Shown here: piece by piece, positions 27,729 through 36,188 of the stretch
Layout of the letters: each line of letters opens with the position of its first letter
Numbering within the stretch: position 1 is the stretch's first letter
From: Pseudoalteromonas sp. DL-6
GTDB taxonomy: Bacteria; Pseudomonadota; Gammaproteobacteria; Enterobacterales; Alteromonadaceae
Assembly (NCBI RefSeq): GCF_004328665.1
Contig: NZ_CP019770.1
Coordinates: forward strand, 496,001-560,000
DNA length: 64,000 bases
Direction of reading: 5' to 3'
Position numbers and translations under genes: made by a program
Notes under the pieces: model-generated
Seen by the model: only the letters and a program-made list of their open reading frames with translations
What the model was told of the DNA's origin: nothing
Databases searched by the model: none

Positions 27729-28783
27729 CAACAAATTTTGAAAATCTTTTGATTTCTCCAGATGTCAAAATACGAGACGCGCTAAAAGTAATAGACAAAC
27801 AAGCCATGCACGCTGCTTTAGTTGTTCTAGAGTGCAATAAGTTAATTGGTTTAGTAACCGATGGTGATATTCGACGAGGCTTAATTAACGGCATTGGCCT
27901 AGATGATGCTGTGACCGAAATAATGAACACGTCACCAACAAGTGCAACTTCTTCAATGTCTAATGAGGCCCTGAAGGTAATGATGCAAAAAAAGAAAATT
28001 TTGCTTCTACCTATTCTCGATGATAACGGCCGACTTGTTAATGTAAAAACATTACATGAAACACTGGAAATTGAAAAATGTGACAACCCCGTTTTTTTAA
28101 TGGCTGGAGGCTTCGGCACTCGATTACGCCCTCTAACAGATAACTGCCCTAAGCCCATGCTTAAAGTGGGTGGCAAGCCAATGTTAGAAACATTAATTAA
28201 TCATTTTAAAAGCCATGGTTTTTATAAGTTTTATATTTCAACGCATTATTTACCAGAAGTAATCATGAATTACTTTGGTGACGGTAGCCAACACGATATA
28301 GAAATTACATACGTTTATGAAGATACTCCTTTAGGCACAGGTGGCGCGCTTTCGTTATTACCAAAAACCCTGCCTAAGCTACCTCTTATTATGATTAATG
28401 GCGATATTCTTACAAACGTGGATTTTAGAAAAGTACTCGATTTTCATAATGCTAACCAAGCAGATGCGACCATGTGTGTGCGCGACTATGAAATTAAAGT
28501 GCCTTTTGGTGTCATTGAAGGTAAAGGCAATGAAATTTCAAATATTGTCGAAAAACCAACTTATCGCTACTTTGTAAACGCTGGTATATATGTCATTTCA
28601 AATAAAGTAATTGAGTCTTTATCAAGCAATGAGTATTTAGACATGCCAACATTATTTGAAAACTTAAAAGCGAGTGATGAGAAAACATTAAAATTTCCGA
28701 TCCATGAATATTGGCTAGATGTTGGCCGTCATGATGACTTTAATCGTGCACAAATAGATATTCATGACCTTGGGGTGCTTTAA
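27725..28783 (+). CDS. CBS-domain sugar-1-phosphate nucleotidyltransferase (PtmE-like)
   Basis: Protein of 352 residues. The first ~115 residues form a pair of CBS domains (LVTDGDIRRGLINGIGL; KKILLLPILDDNGRLV). The rest is a nucleotidyltransferase with FLMAGGFGTRLRPLTDNCPKP, NGDILTNVDF and YWLDVGRHDD. This architecture matches PtmE of the Campylobacter legionaminate pathway, which makes the GDP-linked glucosamine precursor. Presence here suggests a GDP-sugar route instead of the UDP route. The CBS pair may allow feedback control by a nucleotide. It overlaps its neighbours by 4 and 1 bp. Confidence 0.85.
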   Translation: MTTNFENLLISPDVKIRDALKVIDKQAMHAALVVLECNKLIGLVTDGDIRRGLINGIGLDDAVTEIMNTSPTSATSSMSNEALKVMMQKKKILLLPILDDNGRLVNVKTLHETLEIEKCDNPVFLMAGGFGTRLRPLTDNCPKPMLKVGGKPMLETLINHFKSHGFYKFYISTHYLPEVIMNYFGDGSQHDIEITYVYEDTPLGTGGALSLLPKTLPKLPLIMINGDILTNVDFRKVLDFHNANQADATMCVRDYEIKVPFGVIEGKGNEISNIVEKPTYRYFVNAGIYVISNKVIESLSSNEYLDMPTLFENLKASDEKTLKFPIHEYWLDVGRHDDFNRAQIDIHDLGVL

Positions 28784-29490
28784 TGAGCAATGAAAAAACT
28801 ATTCTAGCAATTATACCTGCTAGGGGAGGAAGCAAACGCCTTCCAGGTAAAAATATCTTACCATTAGCAGGTAAGCCAATGATTAACTGGTCAATCGAAG
28901 CGGCAAAAAATGTACCTTCAATAGCGCGAGTAGTGGTAAGTACAGATTGCGAAACCATTGCCAATACGGCAAAGGCCGCTGGCGGAGAAGTCCCTTTTTT
29001 AAGACCTGCTAGCCTATCATCAGATACAAGTAGTAGTGTCGATGTAGTACGCCATACGCTCGAGTATTTTAAAGGTATAGGTGAAAATTTTGATTACGTG
29101 TTGCTACTGCAACCAACATCACCATTACGTACAGCAGCTCATATACAAGGTGCGATTGATTTACTAGCCACTAAAAAAGCTGATTCAGTGATATCTGTTT
29201 GTGAATGTGAGCACTCTCCATTGTGGACTAACACATTGGATGATTCATTATCTTTAGAAAATTTTATTCCTAAAAATGTAAATAATATGCGTAGCCAAGA
29301 CTTACCACAATACTACAGATTAAATGGTGCAATTTATTTAACTAAAGTTGAGCAGTTGCTGCACGAGGGTGTTTTGATGTCAGGAAGTAGTGTTGCCTTT
29401 AAAATGGATAGCCATAGCTCTATAGATATCGACACCAAACTAGACTTTATGCTTGCTGAAGCAATACTACGAGATAAAACATATGAATAA
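28783..29490 (+). CDS. legF: CMP-legionaminic acid synthetase (NeuA family cytidylyltransferase)
   Basis: Protein of 235 residues that activates the nonulosonic acid with CTP. Hallmarks: IIPARGGSKRLPGKNI at the N terminus, LQPTSPLRTAAHI, and the end DIDTKLDFMLAEAIL. It lacks the extra C-terminal domain of some NeuA proteins, as usual for LegF. The following oxidoreductase gene starts inside it by 8 bp (ATGAATAA), showing translational coupling. Confidence 0.9.
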   Translation: MSNEKTILAIIPARGGSKRLPGKNILPLAGKPMINWSIEAAKNVPSIARVVVSTDCETIANTAKAAGGEVPFLRPASLSSDTSSSVDVVRHTLEYFKGIGENFDYVLLLQPTSPLRTAAHIQGAIDLLATKKADSVISVCECEHSPLWTNTLDDSLSLENFIPKNVNNMRSQDLPQYYRLNGAIYLTKVEQLLHEGVLMSGSSVAFKMDSHSSIDIDTKLDFMLAEAILRDKTYE

Positions 29491-30445
29491 AATACTTATT
29501 ATAGGTGCTGGTCAACTAGGAAGCAGACACCTACAGGGCGCTTTGCAAAGTGCTTTACCATTAAATATTAGGGTTGTAGACCCGTCACAGGATTCTTTAA
29601 ATATTGCACAGCAAAGAGCTGAACAAGTCTCTAAAGAAAACGAGCAAAGTACTGTGCAATATGCACAAAACTTACCTAAAAACGAGACTTTTGATATATG
29701 TATTATTGCAACCTCTGCACCTGTAAGAGCAAAGGTTACATACAACTTACTTGCCGAAAACAAAGTACATTGTATTATTTTTGAAAAAGTACTGTTCCAA
29801 GCAATTAATGAATATACCGAGATTGAAGCATTGCTTAAAAAGCATAATGTAACTGCTTGGGTTAATTGCCCTCGAAGGCTTTATCCTTCTTATCAGCAAA
29901 TTAAAGCACTTGTAAACCCCAATGAAGTACTTTCAATGAAGGTGTCTGGTAGTGGTTGGGGAATGGCATGTAATAGTATTCACTTTATCGACTTATTTTC
30001 TTATTTATGTAACGAAGCAAACCTGCAAACGACCGAAAATAATCTTGATCTTGAATTACTAGAAAGTAAAAGAGCTGGTTTTTACGAGCTAACAGGTAAA
30101 GCAAGGTTTATGATTGGCGAGCATGCATTAGAGCTTGAATGCACAACTGCTGATGAAGTCGCAATACAAGTATCACTGGTGTCTGACTCTAAAACTATAA
30201 AAATCGACGAAGTTGCAGGCAGTATTAATGTCGTTGATAGTTCATCAGAACAACAACTTAAGCACCAGGTAAAGTATCAAAGTGAGTTAACTGGCTTAAA
30301 TATTGATGCAATAATAAATACAAATACTTCTTTACTTACTCCTTTTAAAGAGTCGTGTTTACTACACACACCTATGATTGAGCTCTATTTAGAGCATATT
30401 AATAAAGTGCTAAATAAAAACTTATTAGCGTGTCCAATAACTTAA
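29483..30445 (+). CDS. Gfo/Idh/MocA-type oxidoreductase (first of two)
   Basis: NAD-binding protein of 320 residues, start ATG 29483 overlapping the legF stop. The N-terminal Rossmann motif is ILIIGAGQLGSRHLQGAL; FDICIIATSAP and IIFEKVLF match the family (the latter in place of the usual EKP). The C-terminal part is divergent. Homologues commonly sit in nonulosonate loci beside ptm genes. Reaction unknown; it may modify the nonulosonate or another sugar of the repeat unit. It is not close to the next oxidoreductase in sequence, so they are not a recent duplication. Confidence 0.75.
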   Translation: MNKILIIGAGQLGSRHLQGALQSALPLNIRVVDPSQDSLNIAQQRAEQVSKENEQSTVQYAQNLPKNETFDICIIATSAPVRAKVTYNLLAENKVHCIIFEKVLFQAINEYTEIEALLKKHNVTAWVNCPRRLYPSYQQIKALVNPNEVLSMKVSGSGWGMACNSIHFIDLFSYLCNEANLQTTENNLDLELLESKRAGFYELTGKARFMIGEHALELECTTADEVAIQVSLVSDSKTIKIDEVAGSINVVDSSSEQQLKHQVKYQSELTGLNIDAIINTNTSLLTPFKESCLLHTPMIELYLEHINKVLNKNLLACPIT

Positions 30446-30457
30446 AAGGAGAATGAA

Positions 30458-31399
30458 ATGATTTGGTTAGTTGGATCCGGCCCAATGTCGGTTGATTATG
30501 CAAAAATATTAGAAGCTCAAAATCGCGATTATCTCGTTATTGGCCGCGGTAAGGCTTCAGCAGAAGAGTTTACCAATAAAACGAGTAAAGAGGTTGTTCT
30601 AGGTGGCCTAGAAGCCTTTTTAAAAACAACAACAGAACGCCCTGAAGCAGCTATTGTTAGTGTAGGTGTAGCCCAACTTTATTCAACTACTTTAAAGCTA
30701 ATTGAAAATGGGGTTAAGCGCATATTGGTTGAAAAACCAGGCGGAACCACATTAGCAGAACTTAACACCTTGCAACAGCAAAGTATTGAATACGGATGCG
30801 ATGTTTTTATTGCGTATAATAGACGCTTTTTTGCTTCTGTTATCGCGCTAAGAGAAAAGCTAAAAGCTGAAGGTGGTGTAACATCCTTTAACTTTGAGCT
30901 AACAGAGTGGGCGCATGTTATAGAAAAACTCGATAAGCCAAAAGATGTTCTTAGTAAATGGTTTTTAGCTAATTCGACTCATGTAGCTGATCTTGCATTT
31001 TATTTAGGCGGTCAACCTAAGGAAATGGCTAGCTTTGTTACAGGCGGATTAAATTGGCACCCTACATCTTCAATCTTTTCTGGAGCTGGTGTTAGTGAAT
31101 CTGGCGCGTTATTTAATTATACAGCCAACTGGGAGTCCGCCGGACGTTGGTGGGTTGAAGTATTAACTAAAGAAAATAGATACATATTAAAGCCAATGGA
31201 ATCGTTATTAGTACAAAAAAGAGGCACCATTCCTCAGTTTAGTGTCGAAATAGATGATTCGTTAGATAAGGAGTTTAAACCAGGACTATACAAGCAATTA
31301 GTGATGTTCTTAAATGGAGAAGTAGCAAACCTTTGCACGTTAGAAGAGCAGTGCCAAATGTACTCTTTCTACAAAAAAATGGCTAATTATACAGAATGA
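30458..31399 (+). CDS. Gfo/Idh/MocA-type oxidoreductase (second of two)
   Basis: Protein of 313 residues with a strong ribosome site (AAAAGGAGAATGAA). The N terminus is MIWLVGSGPMSVDYAKIL. RILVEKPGGTTLAEL includes the family EKPGG motif, and FIAYNRRFFAS includes the YNRR segment around the catalytic region; STHVADLAFYLGG follows. It would oxidise or reduce a (nucleotide) sugar. With the preceding gene it may form a two-enzyme step, but substrates are not visible. It overlaps the next gene by 4 bp. Confidence 0.8.
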   Translation: MIWLVGSGPMSVDYAKILEAQNRDYLVIGRGKASAEEFTNKTSKEVVLGGLEAFLKTTTERPEAAIVSVGVAQLYSTTLKLIENGVKRILVEKPGGTTLAELNTLQQQSIEYGCDVFIAYNRRFFASVIALREKLKAEGGVTSFNFELTEWAHVIEKLDKPKDVLSKWFLANSTHVADLAFYLGGQPKEMASFVTGGLNWHPTSSIFSGAGVSESGALFNYTANWESAGRWWVEVLTKENRYILKPMESLLVQKRGTIPQFSVEIDDSLDKEFKPGLYKQLVMFLNGEVANLCTLEEQCQMYSFYKKMANYTE

Positions 31400-32100
31400 A
31401 AAATTGTTTGATTATTACAGACTCACTTGGTTTAGCAAGGGCTGAGCCAGAGCTGGTGAGGGCTCACGAGGCGTGGACTCAAATTGTAATTAGCGATAAC
31501 AGTTTGAGAGAAAAATTTAATTTCTATATTTACTCTCGCTTTGGATATACTAGTGAAGGGTTGAAAAATGAAATGGACACTTATTTAAAAGCTTATGAGC
31601 CTGACATAATTATTTTACAAGTAGGGTTAGTAGATTGTTACCCTCGTGCAATGAAGAAGGTAGAGCTTGCAATTATAAGGTTGTTACCAAGCTTCCTTCA
31701 AAGGCTAATTAGGAACCTAATAAGTAAACATTATAAAAAGCTAACAAAATGGAGAACGAACAGGTACGTAACTCCAAATGACTTTGCACAAAATCTATCT
31801 TTGTTTAGAAATAAGTTTGAAAATAGTGAGTTTTTGATTATACCTATAGCCCCTGCCCATAAATCTATCTGTGAGCGCAATTCAAAATTTGAAGAAAGTG
31901 TTAGTTTATTTAATTTAATTTTAAGTGATATTTTCCCTAACCAGTTTTGTAAAGATATTTATGAGAGTATGGACGGTGAAATATTCTTAAGTGATGGGCA
32001 GCATTTAAGTGTAAATGGAAATAAACAACTGGCGGAAAAAGTCACTAAGCTGCTTGATATTGTAAATTCTACAGAAAAAAAGAATAAAAATGCTCTCTAA
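31396..32100 (+). CDS. SGNH/GDSL-type hydrolase
   Basis: Protein of 234 residues. LIITDSLGLAR is block I with the nucleophile Ser, ILQVGLVDCYPRA resembles block III (Asp in place of Asn), and SDGQHLSVNGNKQLAEK carries the catalytic Asp-x-x-His of block V. No signal peptide is present, so it is cytoplasmic. Likely an esterase or O-acyl hydrolase acting on a sugar precursor; location between the nonulosonate genes and the flippase suggests modification of the glycan. It overlaps wzx by 11 bp. Confidence 0.7.
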   Translation: MKNCLIITDSLGLARAEPELVRAHEAWTQIVISDNSLREKFNFYIYSRFGYTSEGLKNEMDTYLKAYEPDIIILQVGLVDCYPRAMKKVELAIIRLLPSFLQRLIRNLISKHYKKLTKWRTNRYVTPNDFAQNLSLFRNKFENSEFLIIPIAPAHKSICERNSKFEESVSLFNLILSDIFPNQFCKDIYESMDGEIFLSDGQHLSVNGNKQLAEKVTKLLDIVNSTEKKNKNAL

Positions 32101-33286
32101 ACTAATTATTTATGGTGTTTTCCAAGGCTTGATAGTCGTTGTTAGTTTACTGACAATGATATATGTAACTAAACACGTAAGCCCAAGTGAATATGCTATC
32201 TACGGTGTTTTTTTATCTATTGCAGCCTTGTTCCAACCCTTGGCATCATTTTCATGCGAGAGGCTTGTCCAAGTAAAAAAACACAGCTTGAGTAATGATA
32301 AATATCAAGTTTTTATCGGAGAGCTAATAGCGTTAACTGCTATTAGCAGCTTTATAATAGCTTTTTTATGTTTTATTTATTTTAGTTTATTTTCAACGCA
32401 AGCAACGACACTTTTAATAGGTATTTTTGTTGCCTTTAGATCTTTAAAATCTTTTAAATTATTTGAATACAATATCGAAAATAGAACCATAAAATATGGT
32501 TTGGTTGGCTTATCCGTTAAAGTATTGGCTTTTATATTTATCTATGTCTTTTTTGAAGTTTATAGTGCAAATGCAAATTATTTAATTTTATCCATTTTTA
32601 TTGCAGAAGTGTCGATTTCCCTACTGATAAACAATAACAGAGTTATACCTTTTCGCACTATCAATAAAGCTCAGTTCAAACCATTTTTAAAGTTTGGTCT
32701 TCCATTAGTAATTGCAACTATACCTGCTTGGATTGCTCATGACTCAGGTCGTGTTATCTTAGATCGATTTTCTTCTGCAGAAGCAGGAATTCTTACATTC
32801 GGTTTGCAGCTTGCTGGAGTATACATGCTTTTCAATAGTGCACTTGGTAATGCGGTGGTAAAAGATGTATATCTGGCATATGAGTCGCGCTCATTAGGTA
32901 AAGTGATATTGAAAATAACCTCACTTCAAGTTCTGGTTTCTATTTTATTTATGACTGTTTTTCACTACAGCGGTGATTTATTTTTAGATGAGAAGTTTAT
33001 CTCAGTAAATGAGTGTTTTTATTATCTAGTTTTAGGTTTTTTGATACAGTCATTTTCTTTAGTTCCTGTTTATTTAGCTAGCTATGATGGTAAAACTAAG
33101 TTTGTCTTGAAAGCTAATGCTTTTGCAGCTCTAGCTTTTATCTTTTATGTATTATTATGCTTAGAGGCCATCACCGCAGTTACTATTGCTCAAGGTTTCC
33201 TATTTTCAATGCTAACCTACTCAACCGTATTGTGGTTCCAATACTTTAATTCAGCCTCAACTTTTACTTCAATCAATAAAAGTTGA
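32090..33286 (+). CDS. wzx: Wzx-type polysaccharide flippase
   Basis: Integral membrane protein of 398 residues with about 10-12 hydrophobic helices, beginning LIIYGVFQGLIVVVSLLTMI and containing KFGLPLVIATIPAW. This is the general pattern of the polysaccharide-transport (PST) family. It would flip the undecaprenyl-linked repeat unit to the periplasm. Sequence is poorly conserved in this family, so the call rests on topology and context (Wzy, Wzz and transferases adjacent). Confidence 0.82.
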   Translation: MLSKLIIYGVFQGLIVVVSLLTMIYVTKHVSPSEYAIYGVFLSIAALFQPLASFSCERLVQVKKHSLSNDKYQVFIGELIALTAISSFIIAFLCFIYFSLFSTQATTLLIGIFVAFRSLKSFKLFEYNIENRTIKYGLVGLSVKVLAFIFIYVFFEVYSANANYLILSIFIAEVSISLLINNNRVIPFRTINKAQFKPFLKFGLPLVIATIPAWIAHDSGRVILDRFSSAEAGILTFGLQLAGVYMLFNSALGNAVVKDVYLAYESRSLGKVILKITSLQVLVSILFMTVFHYSGDLFLDEKFISVNECFYYLVLGFLIQSFSLVPVYLASYDGKTKFVLKANAFAALAFIFYVLLCLEAITAVTIAQGFLFSMLTYSTVLWFQYFNSASTFTSINKS

Positions 33287-33310
33287 GCTAATACTTGTAA
33301 GAATTTAAAA

Positions 33311-34297
33311 ATGAAAAAAATTGTAATTGAAAATACATTGTATAGTTTATTCCTTTATATGATTATAAATAAGGGAGCCCAGGATACCTTTTTTGTTTTA
33401 AGTAATACAATAGACAAAAATGTGATTGATAAAATAGAAGTTCATAGTCAAGGTGTTTATATATATAGGAGTAAAGTGAGAGGTAACCTAGCTTATAAAA
33501 TATACAGCTTGTATAAGGAACAGTTTAAATTACGATGCTTTTACAATAATTTTTTTAAAGGTAAAAAAATTATTGTATTTGGGAATGATGATTTATTGTT
33601 TTCGCATGTTTTTATAAAACACGGTTTTAATATCGTTGAGGATGGCTTAGGTAATTACGATATTGCACAAAAAAAGCAGTATACAATAAAAAAAACAATA
33701 TTAAATTTAGCTACTTTGCAATTTAAGCGTTATAAACCTCTAGGCTTTGATAAAAAAGTAAAATCTATATACTTAACTGGTGCTCTCGATATCCCTAAAG
33801 ATTTGGCTCCAAAAGTAAAATTAATAAACCCAAAGAAGCTTTGGGTGAATCTCACGGAAATACAAAGAAATAGCGTTTTAGATATTTTTGGTATTGATTC
33901 GAACTTTGTAAAAAGACTTGCCGATAGGAGTATTATTATCTTCACACAGTGTTTGAGTGAAGATGGTTTTATATCGGAAGAGGTGAAAGTAGATATATAC
34001 AAAAGGCTATTATCAAACTACAAACTGGATGATGTTATAATTAAGACGCACCCTAGAGAAAGGACAAAATATAGAAATCTATTTCCAGAAGTGGAAGTTA
34101 TTGACACCCCTTTCCCTGCAGAAATATTACCACTACTTGGAGTGAATTTTAAAAAAGTAGTTACACTATTTTCAGCCGCTGCTACAGGCTATCAGCAAAG
34201 TAGTGTGAAAATCGAGTTTTACGGTACTGAATTCGATTCTCGTTTAAAAGATAAGTTTGGAGTTATTAAGCTCAAGCCTTCTGAAGAGGAAGATTAA
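33311..34297 (+). CDS. GT52-family glycosyltransferase, sialyltransferase-like
   Basis: Protein of 328 residues with features of GT52 (lipooligosaccharide sialyltransferase/Lic3-type): the NIVEDGLGNY segment in the middle (about 110-120), IIKTHPRERTKY (about 235-250) with the catalytic-region His, and VVTLFSAAATGYQ near the C terminus. Since the cluster makes CMP-legionaminate, this enzyme is the best candidate for adding that residue to the glycan. The donor is inferred, not shown. The gene is more A+T-rich than the biosynthetic genes upstream, common for glycosyltransferase genes acquired by exchange. Confidence 0.75.
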   Translation: MKKIVIENTLYSLFLYMIINKGAQDTFFVLSNTIDKNVIDKIEVHSQGVYIYRSKVRGNLAYKIYSLYKEQFKLRCFYNNFFKGKKIIVFGNDDLLFSHVFIKHGFNIVEDGLGNYDIAQKKQYTIKKTILNLATLQFKRYKPLGFDKKVKSIYLTGALDIPKDLAPKVKLINPKKLWVNLTEIQRNSVLDIFGIDSNFVKRLADRSIIIFTQCLSEDGFISEEVKVDIYKRLLSNYKLDDVIIKTHPRERTKYRNLFPEVEVIDTPFPAEILPLLGVNFKKVVTLFSAAATGYQQSSVKIEFYGTEFDSRLKDKFGVIKLKPSEEED

Positions 34298-34355
34298 ATG
34301 GCTTATAGTTATTTAGAGCCGTTGATATTGCTATTGGAACTAAGGCTTTTATAAA

Positions 34356-35393
34356 ATGATAAATATCACTGTTTTTTTTAGTATGGTCTGTCTATTTGCG
34401 CATGCTAGTACTAAAAAAAGATATAACAAAACATATCTCCGTATCTTTGTTTTAATTTCTTTTTTATTTTTTTCATATTTGTTAGGCGTAAGAGATTTAA
34501 CAATAGGAACAGATACAGAAAGGTATGCACGTTATTACTTAAGCGTCTCTGAGTTATCATTTTCAGAAACGCTTGATTTTGGGCGGTTTGAACCTCTTTT
34601 CTCTTTGTCTGTTTGGCTTTTTTCTTCTTTAGGCTTAAATTATGAACTCTACTTTACGGCTGTAGCTGCATTTGTTTTATACACTATTTACAAAGTAGCG
34701 GTATTTCTAACTAACTCTAAATTTTATGGCTTATTAGCTTTGGTTTTGTTCGCCTCTTGGCCTTTTTACTATAGCTTGAGTATAAATGTGCAGCGACAGG
34801 CAATTGCGTTTGGTTTTATGATGCTAAGTTTTATAGCTGCGGGAAGAAATAACAATTTCCTCAGTGTAATTTTTACTTTAATAAGTACTCAATTTCATAT
34901 CGTAGGAATTATCTCTTTAATATTTGTAGTTGCTAATAAAGGGTGTATGACAGTAAGTCGCACTTTTTTAGTTTGGGTCTTATGTGTTTTAGTGAGCGTT
35001 CTTGATTTATCAAAAAACTTAATTTTAAGTAGTGGTTACAATAGGATTAATATTTATGAAGGCTTTGAGTCGGTTTATAGAACTGGTTTTAGGTTAGATT
35101 TCTTTTTGTTTAGCGTCATTCCGTTAGTAGTACATTTAGCATTAAAAAAACAAAGCTTACAGTTTTGTGTCAAAAGCAGATACGCTTTTTTACTTAAATC
35201 TTATATTTTATTAAACGCTATATATTTTATATTTGCATTTATGCCTTACAGCGATAGATATATAATAAACTCATGGATGTTAATACCTTTTTTTGTGTTG
35301 TTTATTATTATAAAATATAATTCATCGATATTAATTTTTTTACCGATGAGCGTTTTTGCTTCTTTATTTATTGTTAACTCTTTGGGGTTTTAA
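34356..35393 (+). CDS. wzy: EpsG-family Wzy-like polysaccharide polymerase
   Basis: Membrane protein of 345 residues with about 9-10 helices. GVRDLTIGTDTERYARYY matches the EpsG signature (G.D...Y), and SINVQRQAIAFGFMML matches the conserved RQ.IA helix. It would join repeat units in the periplasm, with Wzz controlling length. Placed 58 bp after the GT52 gene and 3 bp before the GT2 gene. Assignment is based on signature and context. Confidence 0.8.
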   Translation: MINITVFFSMVCLFAHASTKKRYNKTYLRIFVLISFLFFSYLLGVRDLTIGTDTERYARYYLSVSELSFSETLDFGRFEPLFSLSVWLFSSLGLNYELYFTAVAAFVLYTIYKVAVFLTNSKFYGLLALVLFASWPFYYSLSINVQRQAIAFGFMMLSFIAAGRNNNFLSVIFTLISTQFHIVGIISLIFVVANKGCMTVSRTFLVWVLCVLVSVLDLSKNLILSSGYNRINIYEGFESVYRTGFRLDFFLFSVIPLVVHLALKKQSLQFCVKSRYAFLLKSYILLNAIYFIFAFMPYSDRYIINSWMLIPFFVLFIIIKYNSSILIFLPMSVFASLFIVNSLGF

Positions 35394-35396
35394 TTA

Positions 35397-36152
35397 ATGT
35401 TTTTCTCAGTTGTATTATGTGTTAATGAAAGAATTCCCTATTTAGACGCTGCACTAAAAAGTATTGTAGAGCAAAACTACAATAAAAAATTTGAATTTCT
35501 AATTATTGCCAATAACTGTACCGATGACTTATGGGATTATCTATCAGATAATTATAAAGAAGAGTACGTGCATTTGTATAGAACGGATATAGGTCAGTTA
35601 GCTTTTAACCTAAATTATGGCGCAAATTTAGCTCGTGGTGAATATATCGTCAGGATGGATGCTGACGACATATCGACATGTGATAGGCTTTCTAAAATGG
35701 AGCATTTTATAATTAATAACAAGTATCCTGATGTTATCGGAACATATGTTAATTATATTGATGACAAGGGGGATTTTATAAAGCACTGCTCAGTAACTCC
35801 GGATAATAAAAATATAAGAAAAAAATTACCCTTCAGAAACCAATTTGTACATCCCTCTGTATGTATTAAACGAAAGTCTTTGCTTTCTGTAGGTGGTTAT
35901 CTGGGGGGGTTTCAATCAGAAGATTATGATCTTTGGTTAAGAATGTTACGAAATCGAAAGTTTGTTTTTAAAAATTGCCCAGAAGTCCTCTTGCAATATA
36001 GAATAACGGATGGTCAATCTAGAGGTAGACGACTGCCTTATTCCGAGGTTGCCTCGCATTTACTAAGAGAGTTTTTGCTCACAAGGAAGTTAAGGTTTTT
36101 ATTTGGTACGATTGTTGGTATTGCTAAGGCTTTCATTTTACCAAGTAAGTAG
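35397..36152 (+). CDS. Family 2 glycosyltransferase
   Basis: GT-A fold transferase of 251 residues: FSVVLCVNERIPYLDAALKS at the start, FLIIANNCTDD, and YIVRMDADDIS containing the metal-binding Asp-x-Asp. HPSVCIKRKSLLSVGGY and SEDYDLWLRM (catalytic-base region) follow. Adds one sugar of the repeat unit; donor and acceptor unknown. No membrane domain apart from a short hydrophobic C terminus. Confidence 0.85.
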   Translation: MFFSVVLCVNERIPYLDAALKSIVEQNYNKKFEFLIIANNCTDDLWDYLSDNYKEEYVHLYRTDIGQLAFNLNYGANLARGEYIVRMDADDISTCDRLSKMEHFIINNKYPDVIGTYVNYIDDKGDFIKHCSVTPDNKNIRKKLPFRNQFVHPSVCIKRKSLLSVGGYLGGFQSEDYDLWLRMLRNRKFVFKNCPEVLLQYRITDGQSRGRRLPYSEVASHLLREFLLTRKLRFLFGTIVGIAKAFILPSK

Positions 36153-36188
36153 TGTTTTTTTTAGTGCAAAACTTGATTAAGGGATATT

